Below are positions 34,321 to 42,640 of a stretch of DNA of 64,000 nt, one piece after another; position 1 is the stretch's first letter; the number at the start of each line of letters is the position of its first letter. The position numbers and the translations under genes were made by a program. This DNA comes from Gordonia soli NBRC 108243 (GTDB lineage: Bacteria; Actinomycetota; Actinomycetes; Mycobacteriales; Mycobacteriaceae). The notes under the pieces are model-generated. The model did not search any database. It had not been told where the DNA came from and was given only the letters and a program-made list of their open reading frames with translations. The stretch is taken from NCBI RefSeq assembly GCF_000334455.1, contig NZ_BANX01000016.1, positions 62,001 through 126,000 of the forward strand, written 5' to 3'.

Positions 34321-35324
34321 TCGAAGTAGAGCACCTCACCAAGGTCTTCGGTTCCGGGACCGAGTCGTCGAATCGTGTTCTCGACGATGTGAACTTCACC
34401 GTCGACGGCGGCGAGATCTTCGCGGTGGTCGGCCCGTCCGGAGCGGGCAAGAGCACACTCGCCCAATGCCTGAACCTCTTGCAGCGACCGACGTCCGGAA
34501 AGGTCATCGTCAACGGTGACGATCTGGCCGATCTGAGCGCGGCGGCACTTCGTACGGCGCGTCGACGGATCGGGACGGTCTTCCAGTCGTCGAACCTGTT
34601 GGCGCGCCGCACGGCTGCCGAGAACGTCGCGCTGCCGCTGGAATACCTGGGTGCGACAAAGCAGTCCACGAAGACCCGGGTCCATGAGCTCTTGGACCGG
34701 GTGGGTCTGGGCGATAAGGCCGATCACTACCCGCACCAGTTGTCCGGGGGGCAGCGACAGCGTGTCGGCATCGCCCGCGCGCTGGCGCTCAAGCCTGCCG
34801 TCCTGCTGAGTGACGAGGCGACGTCGGGGCTCGACCCACAGGCAACCGACTCGTTCCTCCGCCTGCTCACCGAGGTGCGCGACGAGCTCGGGCTGGCCGT
34901 CGTCTTCATCACCCACGAGATGGAGACGATCGTCAAGGTGGCCGACAAGGTCGGCCGAATCGACCAGGGTCGCATCGTCGAACAAGGTGCGCTCGTCGAT
35001 CTCGTGCTGGACCCCGACTCACCACTCGGGAAGTCGCTCCGTCCCCGTGGCGCCACCGCTACCGCGGTCGACGGTCAGGTGTCACTGGACGTGACCTACC
35101 ACTCCGTCGCGGTCCCGGTGGACTGGATCACCCGCGTCGGGCAGCGGATCGGCACCCCGATCTCGGTTCTGGGTGCCAACATCCAGACCGTCGACGGGGT
35201 CTCTGTGGGAGATCTGACGGTGTCGGTGGCCGCTGCCGATGTCGATGAATTCGTCACCGCCACCGCTGAGCTCGGGATCACCGCGCGTCGCACCGCCGGT
35301 GGACTGCTGGAGGTCACGGTATGA
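34317..35324 (+). CDS. metN: Methionine-type ABC importer, ATP-binding subunit
   Basis: A 335-residue MetN-like ATPase. Walker A is GPSGAGKSTL, the signature is LSGGQRQRVGIARAL, Walker B is VLLSDEATSGLD, and the switch His is in VFITHEM. A C-terminal NIL domain (about 255-335) is present, which in MetN binds methionine and inhibits transport. Overlaps by 4 bp at both ends (ATGA) show tight coupling to the monooxygenase and to metI. The true substrate may be methionine or another sulfur compound. Confidence 0.92.
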   Translation: MIEVEHLTKVFGSGTESSNRVLDDVNFTVDGGEIFAVVGPSGAGKSTLAQCLNLLQRPTSGKVIVNGDDLADLSAAALRTARRRIGTVFQSSNLLARRTAAENVALPLEYLGATKQSTKTRVHELLDRVGLGDKADHYPHQLSGGQRQRVGIARALALKPAVLLSDEATSGLDPQATDSFLRLLTEVRDELGLAVVFITHEMETIVKVADKVGRIDQGRIVEQGALVDLVLDPDSPLGKSLRPRGATATAVDGQVSLDVTYHSVAVPVDWITRVGQRIGTPISVLGANIQTVDGVSVGDLTVSVAAADVDEFVTATAELGITARRTAGGLLEVTV

Positions 35325-36031
35325 GCACCACCCTGAATCTGGCCGCGATCACCGTCCCCCTGGACGAGATCCCCTCACTGCTCATCCCCGCAGCAATCGA
35401 CACCGTGCTGATGGTGACCATCGTGATGGCCGTCGTCCTGGTGGTCGGCGTACCGCTCGGAGCTTTGGTCCACAACCTCGCACCAGGTGGTCTCTTCGAG
35501 AACCGCGGGTTCCACACGCCGCTGTCCTGGGTCATCAGCATCGGGCGCTCGCTACCGTTCCTGGTGTTGATGACCGCTATCATCCCGTTCACGCGACTCA
35601 TCACCGGCACCAACATCGGCATCGCGGCCGCTGTCGTCCCGATGTCGATCGCCGGTATCGCCTTCTTCACCCGCATCGTCGAGAACTCGCTGCGCGCAGT
35701 GCCGACGTCGGTGGTCGAGGTCGCCAAGGCCTCCGGCGGGTCCAATGCCCAGATCATCTGGAAGGCACAGGTGCCCGAGGCTCTCCCGAACATCATCGGA
35801 GGCCTCACGATCAACACCATTGCGATGATCGAGTACTCGACCATCGCCGGCACCATCGGCGCCGGTGGACTCGGCTACATCGCGGTCACCTACGGCTACC
35901 AGCGATTCGACCACGGCGTCATGATCGCGACGATCATCGTGCTGGTGATCACCGTCGCGCTCATCCAGGTGGTCGGCGATGCGCTGGTCCGTCACCTCAC
36001 CCCGGAGAAGTCCGCGCGCGTCAATCGATGA
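35321..36031 (+). CDS. metI: Methionine-type ABC importer, permease
   Basis: A 236-residue permease with about five membrane spans. The EAA loop that contacts MetN is visible as VEVAKASGGSNAQIIWKAQVPEALP. The ATG overlaps the metN stop. It follows the usual MetNIQ order. A 51-bp gap with AAAGG separates it from the binding-protein gene. Confidence 0.92.
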   Translation: MSTTLNLAAITVPLDEIPSLLIPAAIDTVLMVTIVMAVVLVVGVPLGALVHNLAPGGLFENRGFHTPLSWVISIGRSLPFLVLMTAIIPFTRLITGTNIGIAAAVVPMSIAGIAFFTRIVENSLRAVPTSVVEVAKASGGSNAQIIWKAQVPEALPNIIGGLTINTIAMIEYSTIAGTIGAGGLGYIAVTYGYQRFDHGVMIATIIVLVITVALIQVVGDALVRHLTPEKSARVNR

Positions 36032-36082
36032 CGGCTCGGCTGTGGTCAGAAGTCCCACCAGTCACCCAGAAAGGCGCACGCC

Positions 36083-37009
36083 ATGTCCCAATCCACGCAG
36101 GACTCCACCGAGGTCGGTGATCAGCCGCCCGGTGGCGGCTCGGAGGGAATCGAGATCGCAGCCCGTAAGCGGTGGCCGATCTACGCCGCCGTCGCGGTCG
36201 TCATCGTCGTCGTCGCAGCCGTGATCGGCTGGCGCTTCTTCGGTTCGGATGAACAGTCGCCGAACGAGGTGGCCGGCGCGACCCTGACGGTCGTCACCGC
36301 CGAGAGCAATGCGTCGGAGCAGGCGTTGGTCGACTTCGTCGCCAAGAACGTGGCACCGCGGTACGGCATCAAGGTCGGGTTCAAGGGGTTGGCCGACTCG
36401 ACCACGCTGAATCGGGCGGTCAGTGACGGCGAGGTGGCGGGGACCATCTACCAGCACAAGCTGTGGTTGTCGCAGGTCCTCGCCGCCAACCCCGACTTCA
36501 AGGAGGAGGCCGCGACCCCCGTCTTCCGTTGGGGATTCGGCATCTGGTCGGACAAGTACAAGACCCCCGCCGAACTTCCGCAGGGCGCAACGGTGTCGCT
36601 GTACTCCGATCCGGCCAACGAAGCGCAGGGGCTCTGGCTGCTCGAGCGTTCGGGGCTGATCACCTTGAAGCCCGGCACCGACAAATGGAAAGCCACCCAG
36701 AACGACATCGCGACGAATCCCAAGGGACTCAAGTTCACCCTGCTGGACTTCGCCGCACAGTCACGAGCGCTGCCCGATCTCGACGCGACTGTCGGCTACA
36801 CCGAGTACTACCTTGCCGCCGGGATCGACATCGCGAAGCAGATCTTCTCGCCGCCGGCACCGGACGAGTTCGCCGGTCAGCTGACAATCGGCAGTCAGTG
36901 GAAGGACACGGAGAACATCAAGAAGTTGGTCGCCGCGTTCAAGGATCCTGCGGTGCAGGAGTTCCTGCGTACCGATCCGTCGGTGAAGAACATTCTGCTG
37001 CCGCTCTGA
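36083..37009 (+). CDS. metQ: MetQ/NlpA-family substrate-binding protein with membrane anchor
   Basis: A 308-residue binding protein of the NlpA family; the segment AGTIYQHKLWLSQVL and the YTEYYLAAGID region near the C-terminus are typical. Unusually, it has no lipobox and no cysteine anywhere. A 30-residue cytoplasmic head is followed by one hydrophobic span (about residues 31-51), so it is held by an uncleaved signal anchor. It delivers ligand to MetNI. The gene is followed by a strong hairpin. Confidence 0.88.
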   Translation: MSQSTQDSTEVGDQPPGGGSEGIEIAARKRWPIYAAVAVVIVVVAAVIGWRFFGSDEQSPNEVAGATLTVVTAESNASEQALVDFVAKNVAPRYGIKVGFKGLADSTTLNRAVSDGEVAGTIYQHKLWLSQVLAANPDFKEEAATPVFRWGFGIWSDKYKTPAELPQGATVSLYSDPANEAQGLWLLERSGLITLKPGTDKWKATQNDIATNPKGLKFTLLDFAAQSRALPDLDATVGYTEYYLAAGIDIAKQIFSPPAPDEFAGQLTIGSQWKDTENIKKLVAAFKDPAVQEFLRTDPSVKNILLPL

Positions 37010-37020
37010 CCCACTCGATA

Positions 37021-37063
37021 TGTGGCGTGGACACGCGGGATCGATCCGCGTGTCCGCGCCACA
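37021..37063. terminator. Bidirectional terminator hairpin
   Basis: A long stem starting TGTGGCGTGGACACGCGG, with one mismatch and a bulge, closes on a short GATC-type loop between metQ and the convergent OYE gene. Confidence 0.75.
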
Positions 37064-37077
37064 TTCTCGTCGAGGGG

Positions 37078-38778
37078 TCAGTCCACGAAGGTGATTCGCA
37101 CCGACATCGGATCACTCTGCAGGGCACGGAAACCGGCCGCGGTCAGCCCGGCGAAGGCCGGACGGGACGCGAAGGTGCGCGCCCGACTCTGCACATCGTC
37201 GTCGGGGACGAACGCGGCGGTACCGGTCCTCCACACGTCGCCCTGACGGATTCGCACGCGCGGCTCGGCCGCGACGTTGATCGCCCATCCTGATCGTCGG
37301 CCGTGCTGGCTGATGATCCAGGCACCGGTCTCGTCGAAAGCCGCCGATACCGGGACTGTCCGAGGCTGTCCGGACTTGCGGCCGGTCGTCTCCAGGTCGG
37401 TCGCCAACCGAGTGCTGACACCGAGCCGGCCGAGCAGGGCGACCGTCGGGTTCGCGACGTATCGGCCGACAGCGCGCTCGAACCGGAACTTGCGCACGAC
37501 CGCGCGGTTGTCGGCGGACGTGACACCACGCGACCGCCTGAGCGCATCGATCCCGTTGCGGCGCACGGTCGTGACTGCAGTCCGCCACAGTGGACGTCGC
37601 GGGTCCGGCTCCTGACCGCCACCGAGTCGATGGAGCTGGTCGGTGTGCCACTGCAGGTCCAGAGCGCCCTCGAGTGACCGCACCGAGGCGATGGTCGAGG
37701 CCTGCGCAGGGAGCGGCAGACGCGACCTCTGCGCAGGCAGCGTCGACAGTCCCTCGGTGATGAGTTCGTCGGCCGCGGTGGGCGTGATGACGGTCGGTCG
37801 GCCGATGCCGACGATGTCGCACGCTCCGTCTGCGACCGCGTCGGCCATCGCCGAACGGCTTCGGAAGCCACCGGTGACAGCCAACGGGATTCCCGCGGCG
37901 AGATCACGGACGGTGACGGCGTATTCGAGAAAGTACGCCTCCCGTGCACGGGTGCTGTCCGACACGGCGGGGCGCCCCATCATCGCCGGTGACTCATAGC
38001 TACCGCCGCTGATCTCGATCAGGTCGAGATACTCCGCGGCCAATGTCGCGACCACGGTGCGGGACTCATCCTCGGTGAATCCGCCCCGCTGGAAGTCGGC
38101 CGAGTTGAGCTTGATGCCGACGCCGAACCCGGGGCCGACCGCGGATCGCACGGCCCGGACCACTTCGAGGGCGAAGCGCGTGCGGTTCTCGATCGATCCA
38201 CCCCAGCGGTCGGTGCGCTGATTCGCCAACGGCGACAGGAACTGCGACAGCAGGTACCCGTGCGCGCCGTGAATCTGCACACCGTCGAATCCCGCCGCCT
38301 TCGCCACCGCCGCCGTAGCGGCGAAGCGTGTGACGATGTCCTCGATCTCGGACTCGGTCAGCGCCCTGGGCGTCGGGAGGCCCGGGATAGACATGCGGAT
38401 CGCGGACGGCGCGACCACCGGCCCGTCCGTGGTCAACGGGTTCGCCTGGCGCCCGGGGTGATTGATCTGCATCCAGACCGGGGCGCCATCGCCGCGAGCG
38501 GCCCCCGCCCAACGCTTCAGCGCATCGAGATGACGCTCGTCCTCGATCACCACATTGCCCGGCTCGCCCAGGTATCGACGGTCCACCATCACGTTCCCGG
38601 TCACGATCAGCCCGTATCCACCGGTCCCCCAGCGTTCGTACAGGCGTTCCAGACGATCGTCTGGCGAGGCGTCGTCGCCTGCCAGTCCTTCGCTGAGCGC
38701 GGCTTTCATGATGCGGTTGGGCAACGTCAGCCCTGACGGCAAGGTCAGGGACGTCGACAGGGTCAGGGTCTGCGACAT
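37078..38778 (-). CDS. Old Yellow Enzyme fused to an F420-type (Ddn-like) reductase domain
   Basis: A 566-residue two-domain protein. The N-terminal 370 residues are an OYE-type ene-reductase barrel: INHPGRQ, the substrate-binding pair in QIHGAHGYLLSQFLSP, and RTDRWGGSIENRTRF for FMN. After a linker, the last 130 residues match the deazaflavin-dependent nitroreductase family (PF04075, Ddn-like): LETTGRKSGQPRTVPVS and GWAINVAAEPRVRI. Each part is normally a separate protein. ATG at 38778 follows GAGGAG. It is divergent from a TetR gene and flanked by that regulator's operators. Confidence 0.88.
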   Translation of the reverse strand: MSQTLTLSTSLTLPSGLTLPNRIMKAALSEGLAGDDASPDDRLERLYERWGTGGYGLIVTGNVMVDRRYLGEPGNVVIEDERHLDALKRWAGAARGDGAPVWMQINHPGRQANPLTTDGPVVAPSAIRMSIPGLPTPRALTESEIEDIVTRFAATAAVAKAAGFDGVQIHGAHGYLLSQFLSPLANQRTDRWGGSIENRTRFALEVVRAVRSAVGPGFGVGIKLNSADFQRGGFTEDESRTVVATLAAEYLDLIEISGGSYESPAMMGRPAVSDSTRAREAYFLEYAVTVRDLAAGIPLAVTGGFRSRSAMADAVADGACDIVGIGRPTVITPTAADELITEGLSTLPAQRSRLPLPAQASTIASVRSLEGALDLQWHTDQLHRLGGGQEPDPRRPLWRTAVTTVRRNGIDALRRSRGVTSADNRAVVRKFRFERAVGRYVANPTVALLGRLGVSTRLATDLETTGRKSGQPRTVPVSAAFDETGAWIISQHGRRSGWAINVAAEPRVRIRQGDVWRTGTAAFVPDDDVQSRARTFASRPAFAGLTAAGFRALQSDPMSVRITFVD

Positions 38779-38805
38779 CGACAACTCCTCGGGGGCGGGG
38801 CAGGC

Positions 38806-38821
38806 TAGACCAGTTGGTCTA
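38806..38821. promoter_or_regulatory. TetR operator 1, TAGACCA-GT-TGGTCTA
   Basis: A perfect 7-bp-arm palindrome 28 bp from the OYE-fusion ATG. It closely resembles the operators of the LmrA/YxaF TetR group, to which the divergent regulator belongs by its FPGGK motif. Confidence 0.75.
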
Positions 38822-38838
38822 CTCCGATCGAACGGTAG

Positions 38839-38854
38839 TAGACCAATTGGTATA
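38839..38854. promoter_or_regulatory. TetR operator 2, TAGACCAATTGGTATA
   Basis: Second copy, centred 33 bp (three helical turns) from operator 1. It overlaps TATATT (38851-38856), the probable -10 of the TetR gene. Two in-phase sites suit cooperative binding of two dimers. Confidence 0.72.
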
Positions 38855-38936
38855 TTGCAACGGTGCGCGTCTGATCGCGCAGCCACCGGGACCGGCAGCG
38901 GCGCGCCGGCGACGATTCGCAAGGAGGTACAGCCGG

Positions 38937-39491
38937 ATGGCGGTCAGGGATCAACTCATCGAGGCCACAGCCGATCTCATGCGTCGTCATGGCGTGGCCG
39001 GAACCGGTGTCGCCGAGATCCTCAAGGAGAGCGGGGTCGCCCGACGTTCGCTGTATCTGAACTTCCCCGGCGGCAAGACGGAACTGGTCACCGCCACCAC
39101 GAAGACAGCGGGCGGTGCGCTCACCGCCGTACTGAGCGCGGTCATGACGAAACCCGACCCGATCGGCGCATTTGCCGAGATGTGGTCGGCGATGTTGCGG
39201 GCGACGGATTTCCAGGGCGGATGCCCGGTGGTCGCCGCAGCCCTCGGCAGACACTCCGCCGCCGGGGCGACCGAAGCCGCCGTCGAGGTGTTCGGCGAGT
39301 GGCGACGGGTGATCGCCGACCATCTGCACGAGGCAGGTGTCGCCGACACCGTCGCGGCATCGCTGGCCACGACCATCGTCGCTGCGGTCGAGGGTGCGGT
39401 CGTGCTGTCCGAGGCCACCCGGACCACCGCACCGTTGGATGACGTCGCCGCCCACCTCAACGAACTCGTCGCCCTGCACCTCGCCGGCTGA
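38937..39491 (+). CDS. TetR-family regulator, LmrA/YxaF type
   Basis: A 184-residue repressor. The helix-turn-helix is VAEILKESGVARRSLYLNFPGGK; the FPGGK turn marks the LmrA/YxaF-like subgroup. A Cys in GGCPVVAAALG is also common there. AAGGAGG precedes the ATG at 38937 with ideal spacing; an in-frame start at 38814 would run across both operators. It should repress the divergent OYE-F420 fusion and itself. Ligands of this subgroup include flavonoids and other aromatics, so an aromatic or quinone-like inducer is reasonable. Confidence 0.9.
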   Translation: MAVRDQLIEATADLMRRHGVAGTGVAEILKESGVARRSLYLNFPGGKTELVTATTKTAGGALTAVLSAVMTKPDPIGAFAEMWSAMLRATDFQGGCPVVAAALGRHSAAGATEAAVEVFGEWRRVIADHLHEAGVADTVAASLATTIVAAVEGAVVLSEATRTTAPLDDVAAHLNELVALHLAG

Positions 39492-39642
39492 GCATCTCGC
39501 CCTGCCGATTGCGGTCACGGTCTGCAGACCGATGCCGCCGTGCCGCGTGACGTCATCAGAACTCGTCGCCTTCGGCGGTGAGATGAGTCGCTGATCAACC
39601 GCGTACCTGGGAACTGCCGGCCGCAGCGCATAGGGTGTCGTC

Positions 39643-41523
39643 GTGGATCGCACCCCGGGCCGAACCCGTCTACGAGCGTCCCGACCGGAGACTTCCCCCG
39701 GGCATGTGGGTCATGGCCATGTGGGGCACGGGCACGGGGCGCCGCAGATCGACACGTCGTCGGTGCTCTCACCTGTCGCCAAATGGCTGGTCATCGTGTT
39801 GCTGGCCCTCGCAGGCGGCGGGGTGGTGGCCGGCGCGGTGGCGCTGTGGCCGTCGGGTGGCGATCATCCGATCCCGGTCCAGTTCCGGTCCGCCGACGGC
39901 GGTTCGATCAGGACTGTCGACGGTCAGGTCATCTCGCAGGTTCGCGCGGACTGCCTCAACCCATTGGCAGGCACGGTCCAGGACACCTCCGACATCCCCG
40001 TGCAACAGGGTGATGGTGGCCCGTGCATCCAGAATGTCGTGCGTCTGTCGTCCGGGACCGACTCCGGCAAGTACGTGCTGTTGGAGGTCCCGACGAATCG
40101 CGCCCAGTCCGGCGCGGGCCCCGACTCGGTGACGCCCGACCCGGCAATCCTCGACGAACCGCAGGCCGGCCAGCCGACGCTGCGCACCGAGGACAAGATC
40201 CGACTGAGCGTGGTCCCCAACCCCGACGGATCGCAGCGTTACACCTTCTACGACTTCGGCCGAACGATCCCGACGATCCTCTGGGCCCTCGCATTCGTCG
40301 GCGCCGTGGTCCTGGTCGCCGCCTGGCGCGGACTCCGGTCGATCATCGGGCTCGTGTTCGCCTTCGTCGTCCTCGGCTTCTTCACATTGCCCGCGATACT
40401 GGACGGTGAGTCACCCGTGGCGGTTGCCGTGGTGTCGTCCGCGGCGATCCTGTTCGTCGTGCTCTATCTGGCGCACGGCATCAGTCTGCGGACCAGCTCC
40501 GCCCTGTTGGGCACGTTGACCTCGCTCGTCTTCGCCGGACTGCTGAGTTGGCTGGCCATCGACACGATGAACCTGACCGGGCTCTCGGGTGACCAGACCA
40601 CCAACCTGCAGGTCTATCAGGGCAGCATCTCGATCAGCGGACTGTTGTTGGCAGGCTTCATCATCGGCACGCTCGGGGTGCTGAACGACGTCACGATCAC
40701 CCAGGCATCAGCTGCCTTCGAACTGTCCGCGGCCGGCGAGCCGACCCGGACGGCGACGTTCCGTGCGGCGATGCGCGTGGGACGCGACCACATCGCGAGC
40801 ACCGTGTACACCCTGGTCTTCGCATACGCGGGCAGCGCTCTGCCGTTGTTGCTGCTCTTCTCGGTGGCTCAGCAGCCTTTCGGGTCGCTGCTGACCACCG
40901 ATGCGGTCGCCGTGGAGTTGGGTCGCTCGTTCGTCGGCGGGATCGCGATCGCCCTGTCGGTTCCGCTGACGACTGCCATCGCCGCACTGCTCACCCGGCC
41001 GTCGGGGAATCGGGACGGGACCGACGACGCCGACTCCGACGATGCAGGATGGCACGACGATCAGGCCGGCGACGATCCGTCGGGAGCGCCGATTGCCGCG
41101 ACGCCTGGCCGGACGTCGGGTCAGCGGTTGCGAGAGGCCAGATCCGCGCGCGCCAGGGACTCTGATCTCCCGGCCCGCCTGCGGACCGGCGAACTCAACG
41201 CGATCGCGATCGATCCTTACGACGAGCCGGCCGCTCGCCGGTCGACCATCGATCCCGAAGGCCCGACCTCGGCTGACCGGCCCGCGACAGATGACCGCCG
41301 ACCGGACGACACCGCCGGCTCGCGTCTCGAGAAGCCGGTGACATCACGTCGCCTCGACCCGTGGCTGGGCGACGATGATCCGACTCCCGCACCCGCTCCG
41401 GAACCGTCATCCGCACCGACCGATTCGTGGCCGGCGATTCCGCCGACATCGGGTCCGCCCCGAAACGCACCGCCGAACGACGGCCCCAGCTCCGGGCGTC
41501 ATTCACTCCCGGACGGCAGCTGA
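39643..41523 (+). CDS. YibE/F-family membrane protein with His-rich head
   Basis: A 626-residue membrane protein. One span near residue 50 precedes an extracytoplasmic region (about 70-210), followed by seven or so spans to about residue 450 that match YibE/F. The last 170 residues are a charged, Pro-rich cytoplasmic tail. Residues 21-33 contain a HGHVGHGHG stretch that could bind metal. The family's function is not established; an exporter role is often suggested. The GTG at 39643 lies seven bases after TAGGGT, so the mRNA is probably leaderless. It is convergent with the next gene, with only 4 bp between stops. Confidence 0.85.
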   Translation: MDRTPGRTRLRASRPETSPGHVGHGHVGHGHGAPQIDTSSVLSPVAKWLVIVLLALAGGGVVAGAVALWPSGGDHPIPVQFRSADGGSIRTVDGQVISQVRADCLNPLAGTVQDTSDIPVQQGDGGPCIQNVVRLSSGTDSGKYVLLEVPTNRAQSGAGPDSVTPDPAILDEPQAGQPTLRTEDKIRLSVVPNPDGSQRYTFYDFGRTIPTILWALAFVGAVVLVAAWRGLRSIIGLVFAFVVLGFFTLPAILDGESPVAVAVVSSAAILFVVLYLAHGISLRTSSALLGTLTSLVFAGLLSWLAIDTMNLTGLSGDQTTNLQVYQGSISISGLLLAGFIIGTLGVLNDVTITQASAAFELSAAGEPTRTATFRAAMRVGRDHIASTVYTLVFAYAGSALPLLLLFSVAQQPFGSLLTTDAVAVELGRSFVGGIAIALSVPLTTAIAALLTRPSGNRDGTDDADSDDAGWHDDQAGDDPSGAPIAATPGRTSGQRLREARSARARDSDLPARLRTGELNAIAIDPYDEPAARRSTIDPEGPTSADRPATDDRRPDDTAGSRLEKPVTSRRLDPWLGDDDPTPAPAPEPSSAPTDSWPAIPPTSGPPRNAPPNDGPSSGRHSLPDGS

Positions 41524-41527
41524 CACG

Positions 41528-42442
41528 TCAGGGCACGGACACCCCACACTTCCCGGCCGGGAGGGTCGCGAGGTTCCGGCCCAGCCAGTCTCCGACGCGG
41601 TTGAGCATCGCTGTGCCCGTCGAGAACGAACCGTTCTTGGGCACCGCCGCCATGGCGACCGCGACCTGGCCCCGAGTGGTGGTGATGATGCCGAGCTGGC
41701 GCACCAGATAGCCGCCACTGTTCCCGGTCGCCGGCCCCCACCCGCCCTTCACTGCGGTGACCGCACCCTGATTGCGACCGACCTTCGCGAGACCCCACTG
41801 CTGGTTCGGCGCAACCGAACTCATCAGTCGGATGACGTGCTCGCTGTCTTTCAGGCACGGCAGGTGGGCGCCGAATCGCGCCTGATCGGCGAGTGACCAC
41901 TGGGTGTAGCCGGGGTACGACGGCGGGTTGTCGGCTTCGGAACTCACCCTGGTGCCGTCGTCATGCCCCTCGCGTAGAACCGTGGTCACGGCGTCGACCG
42001 AGCTACGACCGCCGCCGAGGGATCCCCACAGGTCTCCCGCGGCGTCGTTGTCCGAGAACATGATCGCCTTGTTCTCCTTCTGTACGACGCGATACCCGTT
42101 CTTGCGCTGAGCCGCGAGCGATACCGGGACCTTGAGCGTCGACCATGCCCGACCGGTGCGAAGCGTGCCGAAAGTCAGTGGGGTGTCGCCGCCGATGGGG
42201 GCGATGGACACACCGAACTTGCCGGGCAGAGATTTCCGCATGGACTTCTGCAGTGCCGCGAAGCTGGTCGCGAGCTTCTTCTCGACCGGAACCGGTGGCG
42301 TCAGCAACTGCTGGATCTGAGGCGGCAGCATCGCGAACCACGGCGGTTGCGGTGCCGCGTGCGCGACCGCACCCCCGCACATGAGTACGCCGGTCAGCGC
42401 GATGATGATCGCGGCCCGACTCGTCCGCCTCACTCTAGTCAC
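41528..42442 (-). CDS. Exported serine-active protein with class A beta-lactamase fold
   Basis: A 304-residue protein with a signal peptide cleaved after AHAA near residue 30. The three active-site motifs of the penicillin-binding/beta-lactamase fold are present: STLK (S101, K104), SDN (130-132) and KGG. The Glu166-type omega-loop residue needed for beta-lactam hydrolysis is not obvious, so true beta-lactamase activity is doubtful. The GTG at 42442 follows AGGAGG. The gene downstream of it is convergent, and a lipoprotein paralogue lies upstream on the same strand. Confidence 0.82.
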   Translation of the reverse strand: MTRVRRTSRAAIIIALTGVLMCGGAVAHAAPQPPWFAMLPPQIQQLLTPPVPVEKKLATSFAALQKSMRKSLPGKFGVSIAPIGGDTPLTFGTLRTGRAWSTLKVPVSLAAQRKNGYRVVQKENKAIMFSDNDAAGDLWGSLGGGRSSVDAVTTVLREGHDDGTRVSSEADNPPSYPGYTQWSLADQARFGAHLPCLKDSEHVIRLMSSVAPNQQWGLAKVGRNQGAVTAVKGGWGPATGNSGGYLVRQLGIITTTRGQVAVAMAAVPKNGSFSTGTAMLNRVGDWLGRNLATLPAGKCGVSVP

Positions 42443-42640
42443 TTCTACCTCCTGAATAACATCAGTAACTCAGGTTACGAGCTCGCGCGCTGGTCCGCGA
42501 GTTGGGTCACGAACAGCAATCAAGGTGTGAAGTAGCCGTGACCTGGATGATCCGCGCCCATGAGTGTCTCCCCCGAGTTGCTGCGTCTGGTCGAACAGGC
42601 GCACGAGTGCAGTCGGGGCGCGAACTACGAGCTCGAGAGG

